A stretch of DNA of 64,000 bases from Modestobacter versicolor (GTDB taxonomy: Bacteria > Actinomycetota > Actinomycetes > Mycobacteriales > Geodermatophilaceae): the NCBI RefSeq assembly GCF_014195485.1, contig NZ_JACIBU010000001.1, forward strand, positions 62,001 to 126,000, in the 5' to 3' direction. A program made the translations under genes and the position numbers. How positions within the stretch are numbered: position 1 is the first letter of the stretch; each line of letters opens with the position of its first letter. Positions 39,353 through 48,585 of the stretch are shown one piece after another. Under the pieces are notes generated by a model. It saw nothing but the letters and a program-made list of their open reading frames with translations. It did not search any database and was not told the origin of the DNA.

Positions 39353-41440
39353 ATGCAGGAAGCGATGAACTTCGCGATGGACAACGGCGAGACCTCGTCT
39401 GAGGTTACGGTCTCGGACGAGGCGACCGCCGCGTCGCCGGTGGTTGCGGCGTCGACCGAAGCGCCCACGGTTCGGTCGATTGACGACGAGGAAGTCGACT
39501 TCGACGAGTACGCCGACGGTGCCGTCACTCTCGGTCAGCTGCCTCGAGTGCCGAAGGCGGCCGCCGTCCGCCGGCTGGCGGAGTTGCTCGTGGCTCAGTA
39601 CGGCCACTCGGAGGGCGCCGCGCGGGCCGTCGCCCGGGCAGTAGCGCGGCCGGAGGAGGTTCGCAAGCGCCTGCAGTTGCCGGTCGAGAAGCGCGTTCCG
39701 GGCGGCACGGTCCTCACCATCTCCACCTGGGTGTGGTCCCCGGCTCTCAGCACCTTTCCGGACAACCTGCGTGAGGCGGTCCAGAGGAGATACCCCTTCG
39801 CGCTCGCCGGACAGGGGCGCGGGGACTACACCCCGCTGCCTCCGGTTCACAGTCACGAGGGCGAGGCGACCGAGCTCACTTTGTCCGCTGGCAGTCGTGA
39901 AGCGGTGGTGGCGAGCCTCAACAACAGCGCGACGTTCCTCAAGAACCGAAACAACTACGACAGCAGCATCGGCACCCACGGCGTGCTGAGGGAGCTGTTG
40001 GTCGTCCCAGTGCGGTTTGAGCATAAGGACGGCAACCGATCGCAGTGGATTCTTGCGTCCGCGGACGGGAGCTCCCGGACGGCGACGGCCCACCGGTTGC
40101 TGCACATCAGTCCTGCCGACGTTGTTTACGGCTACAACGACGACGATCACCAGTTCCGGAGTCTCCTCGGCCGTGTTGCCGGCGCTGCTGCTACGCCGGC
40201 CGAAGACCTGTCAGAGGCACAGCGTCAGGAACTCCGGGCGCTGATGATGCCCGCCGAGATCGTGATCGGCTTCCGCCCGGACCCCGGGAGCAACAAGACC
40301 CTCGCGGAGGCCATCCGGTTCATTGTCGGAATCACGCACGTCGAGCCGCCGACTCAGTGGGATACGGGGTCAAAGCTCGACGCGCAGGCGGAGGCCGTGC
40401 TGGAGGATCTCTTTCACCGGGGTCGGATCACGGAAGAAGGCGCGGGCTACTTCGCGGGATTGATGACGCCGGACGAGGCGGAGGACTCCGACCACTCCCG
40501 GCACGGGGACGCTCGCGCGGCAGCAATCGTGCGGACGCTGGTAGCGCCGACGAACCGGCCGGTGAGCGCCGCTGCCATCCGACGGGTCACCGCTCGGGCC
40601 AAGATCCAGTGGCGCGACATCATGCCGGTAGCCGCCGAGCTGGCGCTCCGCGGCTGGCCGGGCAGGGCCGACCCCTCGGCCACGCGCGTGGACGGCGTGC
40701 GCTCGGCGCTGCAACGGATGTTGCTGTCTCCGGACATCGCCCGGTGCGAGTGGAGCTTGACCGGCCGGAGTCCTGACGCGCTGCTCTCGGCTTCGCTCAG
40801 CGAGACCCAGGCCGAACAGTTCGGTGGGCCGGCCGCCGTCGAGCTCGGCGTGCTCGGTGGTTGGCACTTGGTCGTGAGCGGCTTCGTGCAGCGCGAACTC
40901 AAGGACAGCCCGTCTAAGGCCGGTCTCAGCAAGGTGTTCGAGGAGCTCATCCGGTCACAGCACGGCCTGCGTCTGCTTGCTGACGCCCTGGCACGTGGGC
41001 GTCGGGGTCAGCGGCCGCGCGCGATCAACGAGGACGGGGTGCCGGTCGACCTTCGCCACTACGCGCAGAGCATTGGAGTTGATCCCGAACGGCCCTACTT
41101 CATCGATCACGGTGAGGACGACTGGGTGCGTCGCACCTTCATGGTCGAAGCCAGCCCCGAACCCGAAGAGCCGCTTGACGAGGAGAAGACCGTTCCCCCG
41201 GAGACGCAGCTCGAGGGAGCGAAGGTCTCGGTAGTGCACGCGGTCAACCGGCTCGAAGAAGCTCTCCGGGCGGTAACTCTCATCGAGGGGTACAGGCGTC
41301 CGCAGCTGATCGACGAGGCGGGGTGGCGTCCCGAGGAGGCTCAGCCTCTCGTGCAGCGGCTTCAGGACGCCGCGCGCACATTGGACCGCTACGTGTGGCT
41401 GTTCCAGGAGACGCGCGAGCCGGTGACGGCCAACGAGTAG
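39353..41440 (+). CDS. Large protein of unknown function with possible ParB/Srx-like module
   Basis: 695 residues, soluble and well codon-biased, with GGAGG before ATG 39353. An acidic N-terminus (to about residue 60) is followed by a helical region (VRRLAELLVAQYGHSEGAARAVARAVARPEEVRKRL). Near residues 233-248, ASADGSSRTATAHRLL resembles the DGxxR..A signature of ParB/sulfiredoxin-type domains (weak). The C-terminal half is helical (AIRRVTARAKIQWRDI, SKVFEELIRSQHGLRLLADALARG). A terminator-like stem-loop precedes it and a 20-bp-arm hairpin follows it, so it is a single-gene unit in the defence island. Function unknown; a role in phage defence or DNA maintenance is inferred from location only. 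Confidence 0.85.
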   Translation: MQEAMNFAMDNGETSSEVTVSDEATAASPVVAASTEAPTVRSIDDEEVDFDEYADGAVTLGQLPRVPKAAAVRRLAELLVAQYGHSEGAARAVARAVARPEEVRKRLQLPVEKRVPGGTVLTISTWVWSPALSTFPDNLREAVQRRYPFALAGQGRGDYTPLPPVHSHEGEATELTLSAGSREAVVASLNNSATFLKNRNNYDSSIGTHGVLRELLVVPVRFEHKDGNRSQWILASADGSSRTATAHRLLHISPADVVYGYNDDDHQFRSLLGRVAGAAATPAEDLSEAQRQELRALMMPAEIVIGFRPDPGSNKTLAEAIRFIVGITHVEPPTQWDTGSKLDAQAEAVLEDLFHRGRITEEGAGYFAGLMTPDEAEDSDHSRHGDARAAAIVRTLVAPTNRPVSAAAIRRVTARAKIQWRDIMPVAAELALRGWPGRADPSATRVDGVRSALQRMLLSPDIARCEWSLTGRSPDALLSASLSETQAEQFGGPAAVELGVLGGWHLVVSGFVQRELKDSPSKAGLSKVFEELIRSQHGLRLLADALARGRRGQRPRAINEDGVPVDLRHYAQSIGVDPERPYFIDHGEDDWVRRTFMVEASPEPEEPLDEEKTVPPETQLEGAKVSVVHAVNRLEEALRAVTLIEGYRRPQLIDEAGWRPEEAQPLVQRLQDAARTLDRYVWLFQETREPVTANE

Positions 41441-41446
41441 CGGCTG

Positions 41447-41488
41447 AAGCGCGGGCTGAGGCTGTCCCGACAGCCTCAGCCCGCGCTT
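41447..41488. terminator. Strong terminator hairpin after the 695-residue protein gene
   Basis: Perfect 20-bp arms (41447-41466 and 41469-41488) with a CC centre, starting 6 bp after the stop codon. Confidence 0.8.
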
Positions 41489-42321
41489 ACCGCCGAGGTG
41501 GTTGACGCGACCAGGCCGTCTTGGGGAGAGCGGCACTGGCTTAGACCTGGAGGCGAGAGGTGGCGACTCACTGAGCGGGCGCCTGCCTACGCCGAGCGCT
41601 GACGCGCAACATCGTCTCGAACTGAACAACGCAGAGGGAAAAGGGCATGATCGACAAGCTTTCGGCTTCGGGGATTGTGACGATCGCGTCATAGGAGGCA
41701 CGCAAGCCGGCGAAGCGGGGCGAAGGACCAGGCGAGGCCAAGGCAAGTTTCGCGGACTCCCGAGCCAAGCGCTGCGCGGAATCGTCGGGACCGCGCGTCG
41801 CCCACATGGGCCAGCTAAACCGTTGGCGGCTACCTATCAGCCGAGCGTCGTTCCCTGATATCCCCAACGGCCCCCCAGCGGGGGCGGCCGGAGATGATCG
41901 CGGAGACGACCGGGCGCTGGTGACATAGGTCGCTGCGCCCTCGAGCAAGCCGGGCCGGCGACCCTCGCCGGACTCCCGACACATCGCCCGCAGCGCCGAA
42001 CAGCTCCTGTTCGTTACCCATCCTGTCGGGATGGAAAGCGCACAAAGATTGCACACAGCAAGAGACTGCTGCCCGCCACTGGCCGCGTGACTGTCCGTGT
42101 CACTCAACGCACTCTTAACGTCTGGACCCAACTCGGATACGCCTTCGCCTCAACCTCTACGTACACGTGTCCACGCCGGCAGGCGGTGCGGCTCGTTGCG
42201 GTGCCGCAGCTCCGGCGCGCGCTCGACTCTGAGGGACTCATTTAGGCGTGGACCTCGTCGTCTTGGGGCACAGGATCGGAGAACGCGGCCGCCGTCGGCC
42301 GCTGAACAGGAGGAGACCACC
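41489..42321. other. Long gap at right edge of accessory island
   Basis: About 830 bp with no supported coding sequence. A weak open frame on the minus strand (41568-42131) lacks codon bias and start signals. Some local stems are visible (for example CCATCC/GGATGG near 42020). A non-coding RNA is possible but not demonstrated. Confidence 0.4.
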
Positions 42322-42480
42322 ATGGCAGGCATGATCCGGAAGCTCCTCGTCTCGACCGTCGCGACGAAGCTCATCCAGGAAGCTCGCAAGCCGCAGAATC
42401 AGGCGAAGGCCAAGAAGTTGTTCGCCGACTGGCAGGCCAAGCGCAGCGGCAAGCGCCCGGGCGGCACCAGCCGCTACTGA
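42322..42480 (+). CDS. 52-residue basic protein, unknown
   Basis: A small protein starting MAGMIRKLLVSTVATKLIQEARK and ending KKLFADWQAKRSGKRPGGTSRY. It is strongly basic, with an amphipathic N-terminal helix. A clear AGGAGG lies 8 nt before the ATG, and codon use is G/C-biased, so it is very likely real. A nucleic-acid-binding or membrane-peripheral role is conceivable; none is known. Confidence 0.75.
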   Translation: MAGMIRKLLVSTVATKLIQEARKPQNQAKAKKLFADWQAKRSGKRPGGTSRY

Positions 42481-42584
42481 GTCCACGTCCGGGGACCTCT
42501 TTCGTGGCCGGGTCGAGGCCTGCACGGCCTCGGCCACCACGAAGGAGGCACCCGGTAGCGCGATCTCGTACGAGCTGCCGACGC

Positions 42585-43355
42585 CTACCGGCGCCACACG
42601 TAGGGCGTCGTCGTCGAGACCTTCACCAAGCCGGCGCGCTCGAGGATCGGGCGCGAGTACTCCGTCGAGTCGCTGTGGATCAGCCTCTTGCCCAGCCGCA
42701 TTGCCGAGCGGGCACGTGCCGCCGTCAGCGCGCGGTAGATGCCGCGGCCGCGCCACGCTGGATGAGTCGCGCCGCCCCAGATGCCGGCGAACGTCGTCCC
42801 GGCCACCGGCTCCAGCCGGCCAGTGCTGATCACCACCCCGTCGGCCTCGCCCACCCAGAACTCGACGGCGTCAGCCCGCGCCAGCAGGGCATCCGCACCA
42901 TCCCGGGACACCGGGTCGCCGAACACCTCGTCGGCCAGCGCGCTCATCGCCCGCACGTCCGCCTCGGCCGTCACCCGCCGCAGCGCGACGCTGGCAGGCA
43001 GCGGCGCGTCGACCGCCAGCGCCGCAGCCGGCCCGATCATGATCGATTCGGCGTCCTCGGGCACGAACCCGGCGCCGACCAGCGCCTCGTGCAGCCCGGG
43101 CGCCGAGTCGTGCCCACGCGTCTTCCACTCCACCCGGTCCACAGCAGGGTCCGCCCGGAAGTGCGCCAGGGCCTGACCAACAAGCCCCGGCAGATCAGCC
43201 GACCCCAGCGATTGGTAGGTCACGAAGCCGCGCCCGCCGGGGAACGTTGCCAGCCACAGCGGCCCCACCCGGACGACGGAGCGCGCACCGACCGTCTCGG
43301 CCGACGTCCGGAGCTGCTCGTCGTAGGCCGCCAGCAGCGCAGCGGGGGAGTCCAC
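42585..43355 (-). CDS. GNAT-family N-acetyltransferase
   Basis: A 256-residue protein. The C-terminal half (about 125-256) is a GNAT domain: VALRRVTAEADVRAMSALADEVFG, FAGIWGGATHPAWRGRGIYRALTAARARSA (motif A, the acetyl-CoA R/Q-x-x-G-x-G/A loop, here RGRGIY) and LIHSDSTEYSRPILERAGLV. The N-terminal half is an extra domain of unknown role. GTG 43355 is preferred, with a weak GGCGGG signal. Substrate unknown. Confidence 0.85.
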   Translation of the reverse strand: MDSPAALLAAYDEQLRTSAETVGARSVVRVGPLWLATFPGGRGFVTYQSLGSADLPGLVGQALAHFRADPAVDRVEWKTRGHDSAPGLHEALVGAGFVPEDAESIMIGPAAALAVDAPLPASVALRRVTAEADVRAMSALADEVFGDPVSRDGADALLARADAVEFWVGEADGVVISTGRLEPVAGTTFAGIWGGATHPAWRGRGIYRALTAARARSAMRLGKRLIHSDSTEYSRPILERAGLVKVSTTTPYVWRR

Positions 43356-43480
43356 CCCGCCGATGCTGCCCGACCGGGCAAGAGCGGCCGTCCAGCAAGG
43401 TGTGGGATCGTCGGAGGCAGCTGACGAGCGCACCGCGCCCAGCGACCCCAGACCCCGAACTCAGAACGAGGCATGCCCGC

Positions 43481-43885
43481 ATGAGCACCGTCAGCCCCGA
43501 CCCCACCCCTGCCGCGGAGACCCCGGCCGAGCAACCGGTCTCGAGCAGCGAGGGCACGCTCGCCAACGTCGAGGCCACCGAGACCGAGCCCAGCTGGGTC
43601 ACCCGGCACACCACCACGCTGATCACGCTGATGGTCGCCGTCATCGTCGCGGCCGTCGCGATCGCCGGCGTGATGCTCTACAAGAACCGCATCGACGAGC
43701 AGAACTCCGACACCGAGGCCGCCTTCGCCGCCACCGTGCAGGAGCAGGGCGCCACCCTGGAGACCGTCGAGTGCGACGGCGGCACCTGCGCCGCGGTCAT
43801 CAACGGGCAGGCCTACACGATCCTGGTCCAGGAGGACGAGGACGGCGACCAGCACTTCGGCGTCTCCGCCTACGCCGGCGACTGA
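43481..43885 (+). CDS. Single-pass membrane protein, unknown function
   Basis: 134 residues: a Pro/Glu/Thr-rich cytoplasmic N-terminus (1-44), one transmembrane helix (about 46-67, LITLMVAVIVAAVAIAGVML), then an extracytoplasmic domain with two cysteines (VECDGGTCAAVINGQAYTILVQ) that could form a disulfide. ATG 43481 has GAGG upstream. No family recognised. Confidence 0.75.
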   Translation: MSTVSPDPTPAAETPAEQPVSSSEGTLANVEATETEPSWVTRHTTTLITLMVAVIVAAVAIAGVMLYKNRIDEQNSDTEAAFAATVQEQGATLETVECDGGTCAAVINGQAYTILVQEDEDGDQHFGVSAYAGD

Positions 43886-43968
43886 GTCCTCACCCCGGTG
43901 AGTGACCGGAACCGTCCGGTTCCGGTCAGCACGTCAACCCCGGACGTCGCAGGCCCGATCACCGGGGA

Positions 43969-45741
43969 GTGAGCTGGTCGACGGCGCCTGCGGTGGCGAC
44001 ACCCCGGATGATGGCGCGCGTCCTGGCCACCTTCTACGTCGCGGCCGGGATCGCGGGCCTGTTCGCCGCGTGCGCCCCCGGGGCGGAGAGCGACGGCCGC
44101 TGGGTCATCCTCAGCCTGGCCGCAGGCGCCCTGAGCGCCGGGGCGGTGACGTTCCGCTGGGGCGCGCGCTGGCCGCGGCACGCCTACCACTGGCCGGTCG
44201 CCTCGGGTGCCGTGCTCGTCGCCCTCGTGGTCGTCAGCAGCCCCGGCCCGGCCACCGCGATGGCCGCCGCCGCGCTGCTGGCCTTCGCCGCCGTCGACGC
44301 CTGCTTCTTCTTCAGCCTGCCGCTGGCCTGGCTGCACATGGCCTTCGGCATCAGCGCGGTCACCGCCGCGCTGATGGTCCAGGGCGAGGTCCCGCTGTCG
44401 ATCGCACTGGCGCTGGACTCGATCGTCGTGGCGCTGGGCACCGTCGTCCGCGGCCTGGTGATCCGGGCCTCCAGCGCCAGCCGCGACCCGCTCACCGGTC
44501 TGGCCAACCGGCGCGGCTTCGACGACTCGCTGCACGAGCTGCGCAGCGCGTCGTCCCGCACCACCAAGGTGCTGTCGGCCGCGCTGATCGACCTCGACCA
44601 CTTCAAGCGGATCAACGACACCGCCGGCCACGAGGAGGGCGACCGGGTGCTCTGCCGGATCGCCGACGTCTGGGGGCGCGAGCTGCCGCCGGGCGCCGTC
44701 CTCGCCCGGCACGGCGGCGACGAGTTCGCGCTGCTGCTGCCCGGGGTCACCGGTCCGGACGCCGTCGCGCTGGTCCGCCGCATCGCCGCCCAGCACCCGG
44801 ACATCGGGGTCTCCGTCGGCGTCGCCGAGTGCCGCCCCGGCGAGACCGCCGCCGAGCTGATGCGCCGCGCCGACCACGCGCTCTACGACGCCAAGCGCGC
44901 CGGCCGCGGCCGCTGCGAGCTCGACGGCGGCACCGACCTCGAGCTGATCCGCGACCTCGCGGCAGCGCTCGCCGCCGGCGACGTCCAGGTGCACTACCAG
45001 CCGATCGTCGCGCTGCCCGACGGCGACGTCGTCGGTGTCGAGGCGCTGGCCCGCTGGACCCACCCCGAGCGCGGCCCGGTGCCGCCGGGCGAGTTCGTCG
45101 CGGCCGCCGAGCAGAGCGGGCTGATCCACGCGCTCGGCGACCACGTGCTGCGCACCGCCTGCGCCGACCTCGCCGGGGTGCGCACCGCCGCAGGGCTGCA
45201 GGTGACCCTCGGCGTCAACGTCTCCGGCCGCGAGCTCAGCGACCCCGGCTGCGCCGACCGGGTGCAGGCCGCCCTCGCCGCGACCGGGTTCCCCGCCGGG
45301 CACCTGGTGGTCGAGGTGACCGAGAGCCTGGTGGAGGGGGAGTCGGCGACCGCGCTGGCCACCCTGCACGCGCTGCGCGCAGCCTGCCTCACCGTCTCGA
45401 TCGACGACTTCGGCACCGGTTACTCCTCGCTCAGCCGGCTGGACACGTTGCCGGCCGACGTCCTCAAGCTCGACCGCGCCTTCGTCGCCACCCTCGACGC
45501 CTCGCCGCGGCGTGCCCAGATGCTGCGCAGCCTGGTGTCGATGTGCCGGGCGCTCGGCCTGGACGTCGTCGCCGAGGGCGTGGAGACGCCCGAGCAGGAG
45601 GCCGCGGTGCGCGCGGTGGGCTGCACCTTCGCGCAGGGCTGGCTGTACGGCCGGGCAGTGCCGCTGGCCGAGTTCGTGGCCGGGCCCGGCATGTCCGGCG
45701 GGCGTCGAGTGCCAAGAGATGTGACGAGCTCTGTCGCCTGA
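43969..45741 (+). CDS. Membrane-bound GGDEF-EAL cyclic-di-GMP enzyme
   Basis: 590 residues. An N-terminal membrane region with about six helices (residues 12-165) is followed by a GGDEF domain (about 170-325) with an intact RHGGDEFALLLP active site and an EAL domain (about 330-575) with VVGVEALARW, DDFGTGYSSLS and an EGVET motif. Both catalytic signatures are complete, so it could make and degrade c-di-GMP, probably in response to a signal sensed by the membrane part. GTG 43969 or ATG 44008 are possible starts. No partner gene is adjacent. Confidence 0.9.
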   Translation: MSWSTAPAVATPRMMARVLATFYVAAGIAGLFAACAPGAESDGRWVILSLAAGALSAGAVTFRWGARWPRHAYHWPVASGAVLVALVVVSSPGPATAMAAAALLAFAAVDACFFFSLPLAWLHMAFGISAVTAALMVQGEVPLSIALALDSIVVALGTVVRGLVIRASSASRDPLTGLANRRGFDDSLHELRSASSRTTKVLSAALIDLDHFKRINDTAGHEEGDRVLCRIADVWGRELPPGAVLARHGGDEFALLLPGVTGPDAVALVRRIAAQHPDIGVSVGVAECRPGETAAELMRRADHALYDAKRAGRGRCELDGGTDLELIRDLAAALAAGDVQVHYQPIVALPDGDVVGVEALARWTHPERGPVPPGEFVAAAEQSGLIHALGDHVLRTACADLAGVRTAAGLQVTLGVNVSGRELSDPGCADRVQAALAATGFPAGHLVVEVTESLVEGESATALATLHALRAACLTVSIDDFGTGYSSLSRLDTLPADVLKLDRAFVATLDASPRRAQMLRSLVSMCRALGLDVVAEGVETPEQEAAVRAVGCTFAQGWLYGRAVPLAEFVAGPGMSGGRRVPRDVTSSVA

Positions 45742-45773
45742 CGTAACGAGCCAGAAGCACGACCCGTGGCACT

Positions 45774-48500
45774 GTGGAGGTCGTGTCTTCCGCAGTGCCC
45801 GGCGCCTCCGCTCCCGGCGTCACCCCACCGCCCGGTCCTCAGGACACCACCGCTCCCCGTAGTGCCGAGCACGCCCGGCTGGCCGAGTCCGGTGACATGG
45901 GCGCCCCCTGGCGCACCTGGGGGCCGTACCTCGCCGGCCGCCAGTGGGGGACCGTCCGCGAGGACTACTCCGAGGACGGCGACGCCTGGGCGTCCTTCCC
46001 GTTCGACCACGCCGTCGCCCGCACCTACCGCTGGGGCGAGGACGGCCTGGGCGGCATCTGCGACCGCTACGGCTTCCTCAACTTCTCCGTCGCGATGTGG
46101 AACGGCCAGGACCCGGTCCTCAAGGAGCGGCTCTTCGGCCTGACCAACGGCGAGGGCAACCACGGCGAGGACGCCAAGGAGCACTGGTGGGCCGTCGACG
46201 GCACGCCCACGCACTCCTGGATGCAATGGCTCTACCGCTACCCGCAGGCCGAGTACCCCTACGCGCAGCTCCGCGCGGAGAACGCCACGCGCAGCCGGCT
46301 GGAGCGCGAGTACGAGCTCAGCGACACCGGCGTCCTGGCCGAGGATCGGTTCTTCGACGTCCAGATGACCTATGCGAAGGCCTCGCCGGACGACGTCTGC
46401 ATCACCGTCACCGCCACCAACCACGGCCCGGACGCCGCCCCGCTGCACCTGCTGCCGCAGGTCTGGTTCCGCAACACCTGGTCCTGGGGCCTCGACGACC
46501 GCAAGCCCACGCTCACCTCCGCCCCCGACGAGGACGTCGCCACCGTCGTCGCTGAGCACGGCTACCTCGGCCGCTGGGTGCTCGCCGCCGACGGTGCGCC
46601 CGAGGTGCTGGCCTGCGACAACGAGACCAACGCGGTCGCCCTGTTCGGCGCGGCGAGCAACAGCAGCGAGTACCCGAAGGACGGCATCAACCGCCGCGTC
46701 GTGCACGAGGACAAGTCCGCGGTGAACCCGGCCGTCACCGGCACGAAGGCCGCGTTCTGGTACGTCTGGGACGCCGTCCAGCCGGGCGAGACCGTGACCG
46801 TGAAGCTGCGGCTGCGCCAGGCCGAGCCGGACGCCGCGATGTTCGGGACGGCGTTCGACGAGGTGCTCGCGACCCGGAAGACCGAGGCCGACGACTTCTA
46901 CGCCGGCGTCATCCACCCGGGGCTCTCGGACGACGACCGGCACGTGGCCCGCCGCGCCTACGCCGGCCTGCTGTGGACCAAGCAGCTGTACCGCTTCGAC
47001 GTCGCCCGCTGGCTGGACGGCGACCCCGACGTCCCGGCGCCGGAGGCACGCAAGGCCCGCGGCCGGCGCAACACCGGCTGGCGGCACCTCGCGCTCGCCG
47101 ACGTCATCTCGATGCCCGACGAGTGGGAGTACCCGTGGTTCGCCGCGTGGGACACCGCCTTCCACACCATCCCGCTGGCGCACGTCGACCCCGACTTCGC
47201 CAAGGAACAGCTCGTGCTGATGTGCCGCGAGTGGGCGATGCACCCCAACGGCCAGCTGCCGGCGTACGAGTGGGCGTTCGGTGACGTCAACCCGCCGGTG
47301 CACGCCTGGGCCGCGTGGCACGTGTACCGGATCGACGGCTACCGCGACCAGCAGTTCCTCATCCGGGTGTTCACCAAGCTGCTGATGAACTTCAGCTGGT
47401 GGGTCAACCGCAAGGACGCCGACGGCTCGAACGTCTTCGAGGGCGGCTTCCTCGGGATGGACAACATCGCGCTGTTCGACCGGTCCGCGCCCCTGCCCCC
47501 CGGCTACCGGCTCGAGCAGTCGGACGCGACCAGTTGGATGGCGTTTTACTGCCAGCAGATGCTGAAGATCGCGCTGGAGCTGTCCCGGTTCGACGTCGCG
47601 TGGGACGGCACGGTCACCAAGTTCTTCGAGCACTTCCTGTCCATCGCCGAGGCGATGAACGCGTTCGGTTCGCACGGCGTCTCGCTGTGGGACGACGACG
47701 ACGGCTTCTTCTACGACGTCCTCGTCGCCCCCGACGGCGCACCGGAGCCGCTGCGGGTGCGGTCGATGGTCGGGCTGCTGCCGATCCTGGGGGCCACGGA
47801 GATCCCGTCGTGGGTGAGCGAGCGGCTGCCGGACGTCGCCGACCGGGTGCGCTGGCTGCAGAAGCGCCGGCCGGAGCTGATGGGCCCGCTGAGCGGTCGG
47901 CGCGCGCCGGAGGGCCGAAAGCTGCTGCTGTCGCTGGTGGACCGCAAGCGGCTGGAGCGGATCCTCACCCGGATGTTCGACGAGACCGAGTTCCTGTCGC
48001 CGTTCGGCATCCGGTCGCTGTCGAAGTCGACCGGGCAGGTGTTCGCGCACGTCGGCGGGCGGGACGTGTCGATCGAGTACGAGCCGGGGGAGTCGCGCAC
48101 CGGGCTGTTCGGCGGCAACTCCAACTGGCGCGGGCCGGTGTGGTTCCCGGTGAACGTGCTGCTGGCGGACAAGCTGCGCACGCTGGGCCGGCACTACGGC
48201 GACTCGTTCACCATCGAGCTGCCGACCGGGTCGGGCAACCGCTGCACGCTGGTCGATGCCGCGGACCTGATCGACAACTCGCTGACCGCGCTGTTCCGGC
48301 CGGTCGACGGCAAGCGGCCGGCGGACGGCGACCGGATCGAGTCCAGCGACTCACCGCTGTGGCGCGAGCACCCGACGTTCAGCGAGTTCTTCGACGGCGA
48401 CACCGGCGAGGGCCTGGGCGCCACGCACCAGACCGGCTGGACGGCGTTGGTGGCTCACCTGCTCAACCCCCGCCTCCCACCCGACCCCCGCTGGGCCTGA
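45774..48500 (+). CDS. GH63-like glycoside hydrolase (MGH1-type glucosidase)
   Basis: A 908-residue cytoplasmic enzyme. The N-terminal beta-rich region begins RTWGPYLAGRQWGTVREDYS. The catalytic (alpha/alpha)6 barrel (about 400-880) contains DEWEYPWFAAWDTAFHTIPLAH, PAYEWAFGDVNPPVHAWA, FEGGFLGMDNIALFDRS and GGNSNWRGPVWFPVNVLL, typical of the GH63/mannosylglycerate-hydrolase-like group. The likely reaction is hydrolysis of an alpha-glucoside or a compatible solute such as glucosyl- or mannosylglycerate; exact substrate unknown. Start uncertain between GTG 45774 and 45783. A palindrome pair follows the stop. Confidence 0.9.
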   Translation: MEVVSSAVPGASAPGVTPPPGPQDTTAPRSAEHARLAESGDMGAPWRTWGPYLAGRQWGTVREDYSEDGDAWASFPFDHAVARTYRWGEDGLGGICDRYGFLNFSVAMWNGQDPVLKERLFGLTNGEGNHGEDAKEHWWAVDGTPTHSWMQWLYRYPQAEYPYAQLRAENATRSRLEREYELSDTGVLAEDRFFDVQMTYAKASPDDVCITVTATNHGPDAAPLHLLPQVWFRNTWSWGLDDRKPTLTSAPDEDVATVVAEHGYLGRWVLAADGAPEVLACDNETNAVALFGAASNSSEYPKDGINRRVVHEDKSAVNPAVTGTKAAFWYVWDAVQPGETVTVKLRLRQAEPDAAMFGTAFDEVLATRKTEADDFYAGVIHPGLSDDDRHVARRAYAGLLWTKQLYRFDVARWLDGDPDVPAPEARKARGRRNTGWRHLALADVISMPDEWEYPWFAAWDTAFHTIPLAHVDPDFAKEQLVLMCREWAMHPNGQLPAYEWAFGDVNPPVHAWAAWHVYRIDGYRDQQFLIRVFTKLLMNFSWWVNRKDADGSNVFEGGFLGMDNIALFDRSAPLPPGYRLEQSDATSWMAFYCQQMLKIALELSRFDVAWDGTVTKFFEHFLSIAEAMNAFGSHGVSLWDDDDGFFYDVLVAPDGAPEPLRVRSMVGLLPILGATEIPSWVSERLPDVADRVRWLQKRRPELMGPLSGRRAPEGRKLLLSLVDRKRLERILTRMFDETEFLSPFGIRSLSKSTGQVFAHVGGRDVSIEYEPGESRTGLFGGNSNWRGPVWFPVNVLLADKLRTLGRHYGDSFTIELPTGSGNRCTLVDAADLIDNSLTALFRPVDGKRPADGDRIESSDSPLWREHPTFSEFFDGDTGEGLGATHQTGWTALVAHLLNPRLPPDPRWA

Positions 48501-48513
48501 GGCCTCGCGGTCC

Positions 48514-48567
48514 CGAGGATGGCCATGTTCGTGGGCCCTACGCCCCCGAAGATGGCCATCTTCGGGG
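48514..48567. repeat. Two GAAGATGGCCATCTTC-family palindromes at convergent gene ends
   Basis: A degenerate copy (GAGGATGGCCATGTTC, 48515-48530) and a perfect 24-bp palindrome (48544-48567, core GAAGATGGCCATCTTC) lie between the GH63-like stop (48500) and the UDG-like gene stop (48586). They may act as a terminator or a dispersed protein-binding element. Confidence 0.65.
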
Positions 48568-48585
48568 CCGTGCGGCGCCTCATGA

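Noticed and set aside
38803-39528. Minus-strand frame upstream of the 695-residue protein gene
   Set aside because: It runs antisense into the start of a gene with a clear GGAGG and shows no domain or codon support.
41568-42131. 187-codon minus-strand frame in the gap after the 695-residue protein gene
   Set aside because: Codon positions show no G/C bias, the translation is Ser/Arg/Pro-rich without domains, and no ribosome-binding site is seen.
31116-42321. Island considered as a prophage or integrative element
   Set aside because: No integrase, structural phage gene, relaxase, transposase, tRNA or attachment repeat was found in or around it.
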